This document shows, in pieces, positions 1 through 11,550 of a DNA stretch of 64,000 bases. Origin of the DNA: Paramacrobiotus metropolitanus (Eukaryota > Tardigrada > Eutardigrada > Parachela > Macrobiotidae); the NCBI RefSeq assembly GCF_019649055.1, contig NW_026570233.1, positions 1,612,001 through 1,676,000 on the forward strand, given 5' to 3'. Numbering within the stretch: position 1 is the first letter of the stretch; each line of letters starts with the position of its first letter. Under the pieces are notes generated by a model that was not told the DNA's origin, made no database searches, and worked only from the letters and a program-made list of their open reading frames with translations. Position numbers and translations under genes: made by a program.

Positions 1-1615
1 AACTTTTCATACCTTGTTTATCGCGAGGAAACAGCTGCAACATCTCGCTGTAACGGTTATCGTATTCGTCCCTGATGTGTTGGCGGTCGTCCCGCCTGCC
101 GGGCAGAAACGTCAGCACACCGCGCACCGCTCGTCGAGATGTATTGTGCCAACTGACCAATCGTAGGCAGTAGCGAGCATCCGGAATCCGCTCCCAGAAG
201 ATCTCTAAGCGGTGCCCAATGATCTCGTGTAGAAAAACTCTGGATTTCTGTCCGGCATCTTGCTGCAGCTGTACGCAGTGAACCTTGCTGCCGTTTACGA
301 CTGCCGTGGAAAATACAAGCAGGAAATTAGGTGAACGGACGGTTTTCTGCAGGAATCCCATGCACAATTCGCCCCGAAAAGCTACCGGCGGCAAATGGCT
401 GCTCAGACTGGTTATCTCTAGAGATTGTGTAGAGTGACCATTTTCTAGATGGTTAACTACTTTAACTACTTCATCCATATCCAGTAAGGATCCGATCTGC
501 AGTCGATGGACTAACTGCACCATGTCTGGATCCCCTTGAGAAACACGGCTGTCCAGATAAGCGGCCACCGCTGCGCCAAAGGTCTCCGCATCGTCCACAT
601 AGCTCACTATGCGTTTGTCTAACGGTTTCTGCTGCAACGTCTTCAAAATGCCGCGTAATGGGACAAAACGGGAATTCTCGCCTACCAGCAGGATATCGAT
701 CGGCCCGGCGATGCAAGAGCCCGTGTCCAGCATACCTAAGCGCGCTAACTGCAACAAAAGCCGATTGCGAATATAGTCGACAATCGGCATAACAATCTCT
801 TCGTACTGATGCCGTGTGATAAGGACCTCATAACTATGGTACGGTGCCTTTACGGTAACGGACTGCGTGTTCTCTTCGTTGAATTCTTTCCACTGTCGCT
901 CACATTCTTTTTCCAGTTCAATTCCGCCAGTCAACTTCCAGCTCCGGCATACCGGCTTGCTGTAGCCCCTCCATGACCTTTTCCAGCAGACGATCCCGCA
1001 TCTTACTGAAGACATTCAGAAGCGACGCATTAGCTAAGTGTGCCAGATAGTTCGTGCGCACCACCTCGAAGGTGTCGGTGTGAATGTCGTTGTAGGTGGC
1101 GTTATAGACCAGGAAGTGCGCTTTGGATTTATCGGGTCGCAGTGGTATGCGCCGATCCAGTGTCAAGGTCGCATAGGCCAGCAACACAGCGGTGGCTTCG
1201 CTGACTAGCAGGAGCGATTTAATGTCGCTGTGCTGGCAAGCGTCCTGGAGCACTTTCGGCATCGTAGTATGCTCCAGCACAACTTCCGGCAGAACCAGAC
1301 ACATTCCTGTTACACTGGGGACCCCGCTAGCGGCGGCCACCTGCTTGACATAGAGCAGGAATCTCTCTAAAAGTGCAGATAGGAGTAGTGGAACCGATTG
1401 CTTTGCTGCCGTATCCAAGAGGGTGTTTTAAGGGAACGGAGATGTTCAAAGGTGGGCTCGTTGCGGTAGCTGCGCGCTTCTAGGCCAAAGTACCACTCGG
1501 TCTGGTCTTCCCGATACGAGACAATTGCCGGAAAGGACGCTACAACCCGCGGGACTCCCTGCTGAAATGTGCTGACAGAAACGGTTTTATATCCAGTTTC
1601 CAGTCCAATGTTCAT
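1..1615 (-). pseudogene. Divergent HSP70-like gene, cut by window edge, two frameshifts
   Basis: The reading frame opens at ATG 1615 (MNIGLETGYKTVS) and runs leftward off the window. The N-terminal part replaces the HSP70 phosphate-1 motif IDLGTT with IGLETGYKT. It is followed by a segment matching the HSP70 ATPase lobe: LLVSEATAVLLAYA around 1200 corresponds to the canonical INEPTAAAIAYG, and ILLVGENSRFVPLRGIL around 690 corresponds to the adenosine motif VLVGGSTRIP. The frame has to change near 1418-1435 and again near 918-930. Each half is otherwise open, over 500 and 900 nt. Either the gene is decaying or the assembly carries two single-base errors next to short homopolymers. The degenerate phosphate loops suggest a non-canonical chaperone relative even if the gene were intact. 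The second HSP70-like gene at 6.3 kb lies 4.7 kb away in the opposite orientation. The family assignment is firm; the functional state is not. Confidence 0.7.
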
Positions 1616-1620
1616 GATTT

Positions 1621-2283
1621 AAATGGATGGTGTCGGCACGGTCTAAACACTACGTTATTGGCGGTTAAAAATCACATGAACTGATATTGAAAGTAATGAT
1701 TTAAAGTAATAAATCGCTGCTTACCTGAAGAAAACGGAAACTGAGATACAAAAGAGGTATATAGAAATTGGTAACAATTTAGCAGAGAACTGCAATACTT
1801 TTAAACGGGACTCATAACGGTAGAGGTGAACTAACCGAGTACAGTACTAATATCAAAAATTAGTGGCAGCCATGAACCGCCTTCTAAAGTACTTATGGAT
1901 GGTAACATGCTCGATGAATGCACTGTGACATCAATAATTTAAAGTTAGGCTGCGCTGCAACATGTTTAATTATGCACTACTTGTATCGCTTACCGGCATT
2001 TTAAAGTTTTACAGTGTATAACGTACGCTGGTGTGTTCGTAGTTGTTCAGTGTTTGACGTCTATAAGAGTCAGTAAGACGATTTTCCGGTAGTAATGCTT
2101 CTCGCTTGAAGGTATCAAATGCCGGTACAAAGAGAACCTTCGCGTATACGGATAAACGGACCGTTTTTCACTTGTACCGATCACAAATTATTGCTGTAAA
2201 ACTGAACTCACGCGACGAGATATAATACGTCTTTTGAAACGGAAATCCGGCCGAAGGAGATGCATAACCGCATTCCAGTAGTA
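1621..2283. other. Intergenic, no gene recognised
   Basis: AT-rich sequence upstream of the leftward HSP70-like gene. It should contain that gene's promoter, but no heat-shock element array or TATA box stood out. No open frame of note. Confidence 0.5.
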
Positions 2284-2338
2284 CTACTCGAAACGCACTT
2301 TAAATGCGTTCTGTAAGATACAGAGCCGGGAGTTCTGT
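2284..2338. repeat. Left arm of inverted-repeat pair enclosing the LINE
   Basis: About 55 bp that recur in reverse complement at 5801-5856 with only a handful of differences. The shared core includes CACTTTAAATGCGTTCTGTA followed by GATACAGAGCCGG. The arms enclose 3.5 kb holding the LINE, so the LINE either inserted into an older inverted-repeat element or lies between two inverted copies of a short element. A weaker related fragment (GCGCATTTAAAGTG) is at about 38370. Confidence 0.7.
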
Positions 2339-2925
2339 AAAAGTGAATCTACCAATGGTACAGCGCTGAATCTTATAGAGCGTTGAAGAGCAACGAGACC
2401 ATGGTTTCTAAAAGCGCCCAGTTACCGTGGTTGAATTGGTCAACAATTTATTTATTTCTAACAACAATTTTGTGGCCGTTTCCTTTCTCTTTTTCTGGCG
2501 ATTTTAAGTTGTGTTAAGTTAAGAAATCCAACGACTGCTGAAAAAGCGAAAGGCAATTCCACGTAAAGTACGCCGAGGTATTCCTCGCGCTGACGGCTAT
2601 GGCGAAGTTGCCTGTTGCCACCGCTACAAATTCAAACGTGCACAGTCGGAGGCAGCTAAAATCAGTGAACAAAGCAGAACTGGAATATGTTGATTTGATA
2701 GAAACAATTAAACTCTCGTTAATTACACCCTCAAAACTTGAAAATTAAAAATAGGACTTTAGACGTACAGCGGACTGTGCATACACATCAAAAAATAAAT
2801 CTGACGTAGCTAGAAATGCGAGTTTTGTATCGTAACGGAGCCAGGAGAGTTCCTTTTAGATACAGAACACTTTTACTCGTTCGTCCAATCAGTTTTTTTC
2901 GAAAGGGGCTGGCATCAAAAACCAC

Positions 2926-5772
2926 ATGAAGGCCTGCAAGTCCCGCTCATCTGGTCTTCCCGTCCCAACTGCATCCTCCAGTAACGCCGCCGGAGCTGCA
3001 CCGACTCCGCCCCCGTCGGACAAGCCCTTCAAGCCGTCGAGTGATCGTGTTATGCGGCGTATACCACACGGTGCACGGCCTGCCACCAGAACGTCGTTCC
3101 AGAAGGTTCTCCAGCGGGTCGCCACAAAGAACGACAAATCCAGCTGGCTAAAGCTGCTCTCCTTCGCCCCATCTACGCTTCGTGTCCCGCCGAAGGCAAA
3201 GTCTGAGCAAGCGAGTCGCTGGTGTCTGTGATAAAGAGAAACCTGGAGTTGTACGACCAAGATGCCGAACTTTCCCTACCCCACCCCTGGCGCCACTAAG
3301 AAACGGCCTGATAGTGAAGACCTGGTTCGAAGAGTTGGTCAAAGATTGATGACGGCTGCATCTCGGGGCCATGCGTCTCATCTTGTCGACGGATGCCATC
3401 GCTCCCCTTCTCCTGATGTGCTGCAAGAGTTAAGGGAGAAACATCCGGAATGCCCACCCCCGCCATTACCGCCTCAGCTCAGTCCGCCTCCAGATGCAGC
3501 GCCACCTATTACTGCGGCCGAGGTTTTTGCTGCCGTACACTCATTTCCACGGGGATCGGCAGCGGGACCAGATTCCTTGCGGCCACAGCACCTGCTCGAC
3601 ATGGTTGGCCACAAACTGGATGACCACTCCAGGCCACTCTGTGAAGTACTAGCCGCTGTACTAAACCTAGTTATCGATGGAACTTTACCTGACGATGTCC
3701 GTCCTAATTTCTTCGGTGGAAAGCTGCTCGCTTTACGAAAGAAGGATGGAGGCCTGCGCCCGATTGCGATTGGACTAACGCTGCGCAGGTTGACAGCCAA
3801 AATCATCTGTTCCAGAGTGGCCGATCGTGTAACAGCCATTCTATCGCCACAGCAACTCGGCTTCAATGTTCGCGGCGGGGCAGAAGCCATTGTACACGCG
3901 ACCAGAGTTTTTATGGAATCATGCACAGCTGAACCTACGGTAATTCTGAAAGTGGACTTCAGAAACGCCTTCAATACGGTATCTAGGAGGCCGTGCTCAG
4001 CGCTGGGAGTTACACCTCCCCGAATACAGTAAGTTTCTTCAATCAGCATACGGACACCACTCGTCGCTTTTCCTAGAAGATTTTCTCCTGTCGTCGGAGT
4101 CGGGCGTACAGCAAGGAGATCCATTGGGCCCACTATTATTTTGCCTTGCTTTACTCCCGGTTGTGACCGATCTCAAGGCAGAGCTGAACGCTTGGTTTTG
4201 GACGACGGAACCATGGGCGGTAAGCCAGCGACAGTGGCCCGAGCCTTTGACGAAGTGATAGAACGTGCGCAGGCTATTGGTTTGGCTGTCAACGAGGCGA
4301 AATGTGAACTTTTGTCGATGGGGAACGGTGGAACAGCAGAACGAAGTCGTGGAATATTTTGTTGAAAGATATCCAAAACTGCGGATTTTAACTAGGTCAT
4401 CATTTTCATTACTCGGCGCGCCAGTCTTGGATGATGCTATCGGCCCAGCAATTGTTGAGAAATCCACCCTGTTGAAGTCGGCATGCGAGCGACTGCAGCT
4501 GCTACCTGCCCATGTCGCGTTGTTCCTGTTGAAGAATTGCCTTGGTGTCCCTAAGATCGTGTACATGTTACGGTGCTGTAACGCGTGGAAGCAACCACAA
4601 CAGCTCTACCAGCTTGACGAAGTGACGCGCGAGTGTTTTCAGACCTTGTGTAATGTGCGGACCAACAAAAATGATTATCCGTGTTGGCGGCAGGCGTCTC
4701 TTCCCGTGAGCAGAGGTGGTATCGGCATTCGTCGAGCGGAAGAATTAGCTCTCCCAGCCTACTTGGCTTCGATTCACTCCGCATCTGCACTAATGTCGTT
4801 ACTTCTTCCCAATCACGCTGTAGTGGACGCTACTGATGCACGGGAACAGTGGAAAGTGATGAGTGGTCAGACAGATCCCCCCCGAACTCAACTTCCAAAA
4901 AGTCTCAGAGATCATGGGACCTACCGCTCTGCAATGCGTCACTGTCAACATTGCTGGACGTTTTTCGTGACGATGAAATTAACAGAGCTCGTCTCCTTGC
5001 TCAATCTAAACCGGAAGCCGGCATCTGGTTAAATGCGCTGCCTTCGGCACACATTGGAAACCTCCTCGATGACGATACATTAAAGATTTCAGTTGGTCTA
5101 AGGCTGGGCGCAGTAATCTGTGAAGCACACTCATGTGCAAAATGCCGCAAACCAGTCGACGTTTATGGTCACCACGGACTGTCATGCTCCTTCTCTGCAG
5201 GTAGACACGCTCGCCATGGCGGGCTAAACAGTATTGTCTGCCGATCATTAGTTTCGGCGGGCATCCCAGCGAAGCTCGAGCCCGCGGCACATCCCACACG
5301 TCCGATCGTCGCCCGGACGGGTGCACGACGTTCGCCTGGAAACGTGGCATGTGTTTAGCCTGGGACGTCACTTGCGTCGACACTGTTGCCCCATCGCATA
5401 TCAAGTCCACTTCGGCATCCGCGGGATCCGCCGCTGCCCAAGCCGAAGACAGGAAGACCAGTCTGTACGCGTACCTCGATGGTAGATACATTTTCGCGCC
5501 GTTAGCCTTCGAAACACTCGGACCATGGGGCAAGTCGGCATCCGCTCTAGTGAAGGAAATCGGCAAGCGACTGCAGCAGCACACTGGTGAACCTCGATCA
5601 CATGAATTTCTACGCCAGCGTCTGTCTATCGAAATTCAACGGGGAAATGCGGTGTCCGTTTTTGGAACTATGGATGTAACGGACAACTTAAGAGAAATTT
5701 TTCTGTTATAATTATTCTTGGTTTATTAACAAAATTTGCAGTGTGACTGGCTTGTGCTAATAAAGACACATC
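2926..5772 (+). mobile_element. Non-LTR (LINE-type) retrotransposon, reverse transcriptase pseudogene
   Basis: A decayed reverse-transcriptase ORF in several frames. An N-terminal Pro/Ser-rich part (2926-3231) ends in two stops. The frame at 3262-4032 carries finger/palm blocks such as KKDGGLRPIAIG and LKVDFRNAFNTVSR. Palm continuation with SGVQQGDPLGPLLF lies near 4100. The catalytic [YF]xDD block near 4195-4210 is broken by what looks like a one-base deletion, leaving LDDGT in a different frame. The thumb region is 4265-5032. A C-terminal part (4849-5711) has a Cys/His segment (CRKPVDVYGHHGLSC) and the block WDVTCVDTVAPSH. At least four frame changes make it inactive. The 3' UTR ends near an AATAAAGA stretch at about 5760-5772, shared with the second copy at 63390-64000. 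It is a LINE-class element; I cannot name the clade with certainty. Confidence 0.88.
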
Positions 5773-5800
5773 AGCGGTAAGGGGGTGTGATCGAAACGTC

Positions 5801-5856
5801 ACAGAACTTCCGGCTCTGTATCATACAGAACGCATTTAAAGTGCCTTTCGAGTCTA
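5801..5856. repeat. Right arm of inverted-repeat pair enclosing the LINE
   Basis: Reverse complement of 2284-2338. It lies about 30 bp beyond the apparent 3' end of the LINE, so it is not part of the LINE itself. Confidence 0.7.
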
Positions 5857-6303
5857 GTTATTGTCTATTGTCTAAACTGCTGTTCGAGGTTCACACATTG
5901 TGGTCAAGATCACATTTGACATTCATACTATTGCCGCAGACTTATGACTCGACAGTACCGCATTAAATCGGCGTATACACATCAAAAAGTATCGCCTTTT
6001 AATCACGCTTGCACGTCACTGGGGTAGACTGTCAGGTTCAGTGCTGACAAGCTGCAAAATACGCGCTCGTCGGACATCCGGCTTTTATGTGCGGTAACCA
6101 TATTATATAGCATTTCCCGTGTGCGGCACATTTTCCTGAGCCTTACTGTTGTCATAGGAAGCGTGTTCCGTTAATTTAAATTTGCAGTTGCGTTTAAAGT
6201 TTAGATTAATCATGCCACTTTTAAAAAGCGGCATGACCCACCGCAACGGAAAATATCGGATCCCGATTCCGGCAGCGGTATCGGTCCCGTGGAGGATCAC
6301 ATT

Positions 6304-8284
6304 ATGGACAGCAAGGACGGTAAGGACGGAGTGGGCATTGACCTGGGCACCACACACTGCTGTCTGTACGTATACAAACACGGCCGCAGTCCGCAGTTGC
6401 TGAAGAATCTGGTCGGGGAGACCACCACGCCCAGCTGGGTGTGCTATGAAAAGGGCGGAAATAATGTGGGCCATTCGGCCAAAACGCAGAGCCCGCAGAA
6501 TCCTAAGAACACCATCCGCAATGCCAAGCGGCTCATTGGGCGCGGTTTCGATGATTGTGCCGTGCAGAACGAGGTGGCCCGGGTTCCGTTTAAAGTAATA
6601 AACCAAAACGAAATCCCGATGATTCCGGTATCTAAGCGGCATTTAAACATATGAGACGCTCGATCTCTTGCTAACACTGCTACTTCTGGCAGTTGCTCCA
6701 GCGAAGCGAAGTGAAAGGTATTCTTAAGCTTTTTGTTAAGCAACATAAAAGTTCGCCGGTCTAACGTACAATATTGCGTCGCTCAATGTGCGATTCCTGT
6801 ACCTGGCAGTGCATAATTATGTGTAATTCTACCGAGCGAGCCGGCGCTTGCGGTTTTTTCTAAGGCGTAGCGGAAGGCCGATGATACAGCAATGGTGCTC
6901 GGGTGGAACGGACATTTTGTTGCCCATATCCTTATCCAATGCGTATAATTTAGAACTTCTTTACTTTTTGTTTATATTAAATAGATCGAAAATTAAAATT
7001 GTAACGTATTGTAGGATCGTTTCGCTCAGTTAAAAAATTAATATGATTGTGTTGCAGGTTGAGCAGCAGAACGCGGCAAGGGAGACCACATGGAGTGCCA
7101 CGATGGCGCCGGAGGAAGTCAGTGCAACACTGCTCAAATATATGAAGGAAATCGCTGAGAACTTTCTGGGCGCGGTCTCATCCGCGGTAGTGACCATCCC
7201 GGCCAATTTCATGGAGAGTCAACGAGCGGCTACCATAAAAGCGGCGAAAATTGCCGGCTTTACCGAGGTAACGCTCCTCAGCGAGCCCACGGCCGCGGCC
7301 ACTGCCTACAGCCACGTTGTGGACGAGCGCTGCACTATCCTGGTGTTTGATTTCGGCGGCGGCACCCTGGATATCGCTATCATGGACGTGCAGGGTCGCA
7401 ACCAATACCGGGTGCTGACCACGGACGGGGACATGTATTTCGGTGGGGAGGCCTTTGACGATGCCATCGTGCAGTACTTTCTCCAGGATATCAAATCCAA
7501 ACACGGCGTTAATCTGAAAGATGACACCCGCGCCAAAGCCGTTCTCAAACTGAAAGCCGAAGAAGCCAAGATCCATTTATCCTATCCGTACCATAATTTT
7601 TACAAGGAGACCGTTTACGGTCTACCTGATGCTTTGAAATACGAAGCCGTTCTAAATCGGGACACCTTCAGCGGGATGTTCGACCGGTTGCTGAAAAAGA
7701 TGCTAGAACCGGTTAAAAGAGCTCTGCAGTCTGCCGGGAAAACCGCCGAGGAGATCGACAAGGTCATTCTTGTCGGGGGCAGCACGAAATTGCCAGCGGT
7801 ACAGGAAGCGTTGCGGAAGTTTTTTCGGGCGGACATTGTCGCGGCAGACGCCACCCCCGATGAGGTGATTGCGCGGGGCGCCGCCATGCATTGCTACCGT
7901 GTCAATAACCACCTCCCGGCCAATGTCACCGAGGTCACGGCGTTTCATTACAGGCTGAAATTGTACCACGGGGACGTGTCGGAATTGATCCCGCGCGGCA
8001 CCGAATTCCCGTATAAATTCAAAAAAGTCTACCGCACCGCATATGATAATCATGTCGAGGTGGTTTTCGACGTCTTCCAGAGTAAGCACGGATTCACCGC
8101 TGATAAGTTCCAGATTGGACATTTTAAAATCAAAGATCTCCCTGCACGGAAACAAGGGGAATGCGCGTTTGATGTCACGTATGAGATCGATCGCAATAAC
8201 ATTCTGCATGCCACGGCGCAAGGCCAGTTCGATTTGGCGAATTACAAGCGGAGCGTCGATATTAGTCTGGCCAACATGGCGTAG
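6304..8284 (+). CDS. Short HSP70-like protein lacking the C-terminal lid
   Basis: Two exons, 6304-6627 and 7058-8284, joined across a phase-0 intron (CCG|GTATCT ... TTGCAG|GTTGAG). They give about 516 residues against about 640 for cytosolic HSP70. The ATG at 6304 is followed at residues 11-17 by GIDLGTT (phosphate-1). Then come KNTIRNAKRLIGRGFDD, FDFGGGTLDIAI around residue 206 (phosphate-2), and ILVGGSTKLPAVQEAL around residue 347 (adenosine motif). So the ATPase domain looks complete. The interdomain linker is unusual: the hydrophobic DVLLLD-type linker is replaced by VTEVTAFHYRLKL. The substrate-binding beta domain is recognisable (LIPRGTEFPYKF, FDVTYEIDRNNILHATA), but the protein stops right after it, with no helical lid and no EEVD tail. 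It may bind clients without lid closure; that is inference. No promoter elements were identified. Confidence 0.9.
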
Positions 8285-9358
8285 ACGGTGGCAACTGTAA
8301 CAATTTCTACTAGAGCAACACCGAACCATGTGTAATCAACAAACAATTTTATGTTTTCATAATGTCGCATTTCAAAATAATATAATTCAGCGTGCGTGTA
8401 TCGAGCACACGGTAACGACTACTCATGGAATTCCATCGCATATTTTTGTACGTCGAAAGCTGTAATAAATGTGGTCCACCGGCTGAGGAATACAAAAAAA
8501 TTGATAATGTTCATGTGATCGTTTAAGTTCCTATTCACAGCGACAAACGTTAAGTGAAAGTGATCGTTGGACTGAAATAACGATGTTATAGAAAAAACAA
8601 GCACTGGTCACTACATAAAAATGTGTTAAAGGAAAAGCAGAACATGTGTCGACGCAGCTTTGTTTGATTCTTCTCTCTTTTTTCACAAAATGCGGTTCAA
8701 TGTGAAACGTGGCGTTAGCTGTTAAGAGGTCATAACTATTATGTTTAGAAAAACCGTCGGTTGCATGAGTTCTAATGCACTGTTGCCGGTTTGCTGATGT
8801 CGAAAGTGAACGTTGATACAAATTCAAACGTATAACATAGTGAGCCCACAGAAAACTGCATGCTGCATAACAATAGAATATCGCGCGGTGAGAAAACATT
8901 GCATTTGTTTCTTCAGGCTAAATCAACGCATAGCAATAACGCCCCGTGTAATAATTTGTATCAACGAACCGTGTGCAGCTAAAAATATGAGTGTAACCTC
9001 ACTGTGACTAAGACTCTCAATTTGGTCGCTCGCCGTGAGTGAAGTCTTTTCACAGAGCAGAGCCTGTGCCGTTAAAATTTCCATTTAGCTGATTTTGCGA
9101 TGATATAGCGACTGTTTGTCTGAGTAACTTCCGGTACATTGCTAGTCATCATCGATGCGTTTTTTTTCTCGAAATGACGCGACTTTGACCGGCTGTGACT
9201 ATCATTCAAAAACGACAGCCACTCAAGCAACAAAAAAGGCACATTTCGTCCGTTCGTCGTAACGCTACTTTTTACCGATTTTAGAAAGGTATTGAGCTTA
9301 CGTGATAAACAAGTTATTAAATAACTAACGATCGCGTTCAGTGTACCCGTTTTAAAGG
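8285..9358. other. Intergenic, no gene recognised
   Basis: AT-rich, with only short unconvincing open frames. It contains the 3' end of the HSP70-like gene and the presumed promoter of the next gene. Confidence 0.5.
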
Positions 9359-10213
9359 ATGGACGATCTTATACCGATTCATTTTCCATTTCTGGATCCC
9401 TTGCGGAATTTAGCGGCTAGCGAGGCTTTAAAGGTTGCGGTGAGGACCATCAATACCGTGCTAGATAAGCTGCATCCTTCCTCCACACCGGAACGCAGTG
9501 CCCTGCTGCGCTACTGGGTGGATTTCAACGATAAAGACACGCTGCTGGCCATTCAGCACGCCCTGGCCGACGCCGTCATCGTCCCCAACCAGACCATTAC
9601 CTCGCAGATGTCCCGCTTGGAAGCCCTGATCTGCTACAGCACCACGGACCAGCAGATTGGGCGGGTCTACCATTACTGGGAAACCTTGATTCAGGCCACG
9701 CCCAATACCGAGCACTGGCATCAGCGGGAGTTTCTAGAGGAGTGCCAGCGCTGTGATCCCAAGGGCCTGCTGGTGACCCTGTACCATGGGGTCCGCGTGG
9801 AGTACCCGGTGAATGCGCTCTTGCCGAGTATTATGCAGAGCTGCGCGGATTATCGGGCGTATGAAGTGTGGTGCGACCATATCGCCATGAACGCGTTTCG
9901 GGCGTACTTGTGCGCCGTCACGAAACTGATGCATCGGCATCAGCAAGACGAGGGCGTGTCCAGTGCGCTGGTCGACACGGAGGTATGGACGATGCTGCGG
10001 CAGGTGGAAGATATCTGGATCGCTCTGGAACGGTCGAAGACAGTGTGTCAGGAGAAGATTTTCATGATGAAGGAAAACGACCCCGCGTCGCCGCTCAATA
10101 AACTGATCGAAAGTGCTATGTTGGCGGCAGATGATAAAATGCACGATGACAACGGTTTGTGTGCACAGCAGCTGGCCCGAGATTTAGAGCAAAGGTACAA
10201 AGTAAACTGTTGA
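9359..10213 (+). CDS. Uncharacterised intronless 284-residue protein
   Basis: A single uninterrupted frame from ATG 9359 to TGA 10213, the longest simple ORF on this strand in the region. Its codon use is G+C-richer than its flanks, like the HSP70-like exons upstream. The product has no signal peptide or membrane segment. It looks mostly alpha-helical, is rich in Leu, Gln, His and Cys, and is acidic overall. I recognise no domain. It sits 1.1 kb downstream of the HSP70-like gene and 0.6 kb upstream of another orphan gene, all on the same strand. A cytosolic lineage-restricted protein is the simplest reading. Confidence 0.75.
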   Translation: MDDLIPIHFPFLDPLRNLAASEALKVAVRTINTVLDKLHPSSTPERSALLRYWVDFNDKDTLLAIQHALADAVIVPNQTITSQMSRLEALICYSTTDQQIGRVYHYWETLIQATPNTEHWHQREFLEECQRCDPKGLLVTLYHGVRVEYPVNALLPSIMQSCADYRAYEVWCDHIAMNAFRAYLCAVTKLMHRHQQDEGVSSALVDTEVWTMLRQVEDIWIALERSKTVCQEKIFMMKENDPASPLNKLIESAMLAADDKMHDDNGLCAQQLARDLEQRYKVNC

Positions 10214-10387
10214 ATTGACAGAAAGCGTTGGACTCAAGGTCTTCAGTTCCTTCGGCTATTCTCCTATTATTTTGTATTGCATGCAGAACCTCTCCCTCTT
10301 TACTATTGCACTGCAAATTTACATACATATTTTGTCTGTAAATCTTCCATATACAGGATTTACAGTTTTCCCGAAGCATATGAATAA

Positions 10388-10510
10388 GCGAAGCATATGG
10401 GAAGTGACCCGGTACAGTACCAAACTCTTCTACATGCATGTACTGTAAACTTTCACTTTTGCGCAGTCCCAAACACTTTTTGGTTTTTTAGTATAACATG
10501 AAACAATGTA
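10388..10510. repeat. Fragment of the foldback repeat family
   Basis: Contains GGGAAGTGACCCGGTACAG, then a CTTTCACTTTTGCGCAGTCC block and the CCAAACACTTTTTGG block. These are the outer-arm hallmarks of the foldback element seen complete at 62358-63022. Confidence 0.6.
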
Positions 10511-10830
10511 GAAAACTACTTGGTAGTGCGCGAAAACCACAGTTCCCGTGTATGTGTGTACTAGAAGCACAGGAATCTCGTACCGGCTGTAGGTTATAGA
10601 GTTGCAGATTAGTATATTTTAGCTCTACCGCAACTTTACCGCAAATTTAATTTCGCTGATCGACCCTTCAGCAAATCAGAAAGTTTACACCTTTGTTCGC
10701 GGTTTTATTCGACCAATTCAGCCATGCTCTTGAAACTATTAATTTTACGTTCAACATTTCGAAGAAAACAGATAATCTGAACTGGTTGCTGAAATTTTAT
10801 AGATTTCCGTGTTATAAATGGGCGGTCATC

Positions 10831-11388
10831 ATGTCCGAGGAAGGTGGACGCAAGAACTTTCTGCATTACACGACCAGTTTCCCGCATGAGCTGTTTGTGC
10901 AGAAATCATCACTTTCTCACATGGTACCTGGAGATCTCCCGGTGGCGGTTAAGCAGCTTCTACCGCTCCTTTCTGGTAACCGATTCGGTCTGATCACCTG
11001 CCAGAAGCGCTATCGCATCGCTAGTCTCAATGCACGAGAGCGCCGACTAACCGTGATGTGGGCACGGGAAGCGGACATTGTCACGCTCGATCAAAATGCT
11101 AGCTTTAATCGGTTTGTAACCGACGTGGATATTGGTCGGCTCGCCAGGGAAACCAAACGTCTCAAGGGTGGGAAGCCGGCAGAAGAGAAGGGCTTTGTCC
11201 GGCCGCTGCTGCAGGAGCTTGAGAGCCGAGAAATGCAGCTGGTGGCGTACTACGGCATCTGCAACCGGGAGCCGGTTAGCCGTGTCGGTGTGCGCCTTAC
11301 CTATAGTAGCGGGTCGTCGTGGCCGCATTACGTGAGCAATAAAACCGGGCATCTGTTTCTGTGGGTCAAAAACAGTACGTTCATGTGA
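10831..11388 (+). CDS. Uncharacterised protein, about 185 residues
   Basis: Open frame from ATG 10831 (MSEEGGRKNFLHYTTSFPHE) to TGA 11388. The frame stays open upstream to 10693, but the ATG at 10831 follows an AT-rich leader and begins a hydrophilic sequence, so I prefer it. No signal peptide. The C-terminal half is basic. One short CxxxxPVSRVGVRL stretch loosely recalls the ZZ-finger context of the downstream gene, but the cysteines needed for a ZZ domain are missing. A weak donor-like GTACGT near 11373 could splice it to the ZZ gene, but the phase does not match the first ZZ exon, so I keep the two apart. Confidence 0.5.
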   Translation: MSEEGGRKNFLHYTTSFPHELFVQKSSLSHMVPGDLPVAVKQLLPLLSGNRFGLITCQKRYRIASLNARERRLTVMWAREADIVTLDQNASFNRFVTDVDIGRLARETKRLKGGKPAEEKGFVRPLLQELESREMQLVAYYGICNREPVSRVGVRLTYSSGSSWPHYVSNKTGHLFLWVKNSTFM

Positions 11389-11550
11389 TTGGAATTGTCA
11401 ATAACCACCGCCAGTATATGCCTTTTAGTCATTTTCTACAGAAAAACCTACTCCGGAGCTTAAATATCCAGAGCGATTAAAGCGATTTTTCTCGGTCACC
11501 AGGCATCCTTTAAATAGGGTAAGGATTAAGTGCAAAAGTTTAGCAATGCG

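Noticed and set aside
3474-4133. Minus-strand frame of 219 codons
   Set aside because: Shadow of the reverse-transcriptase region.
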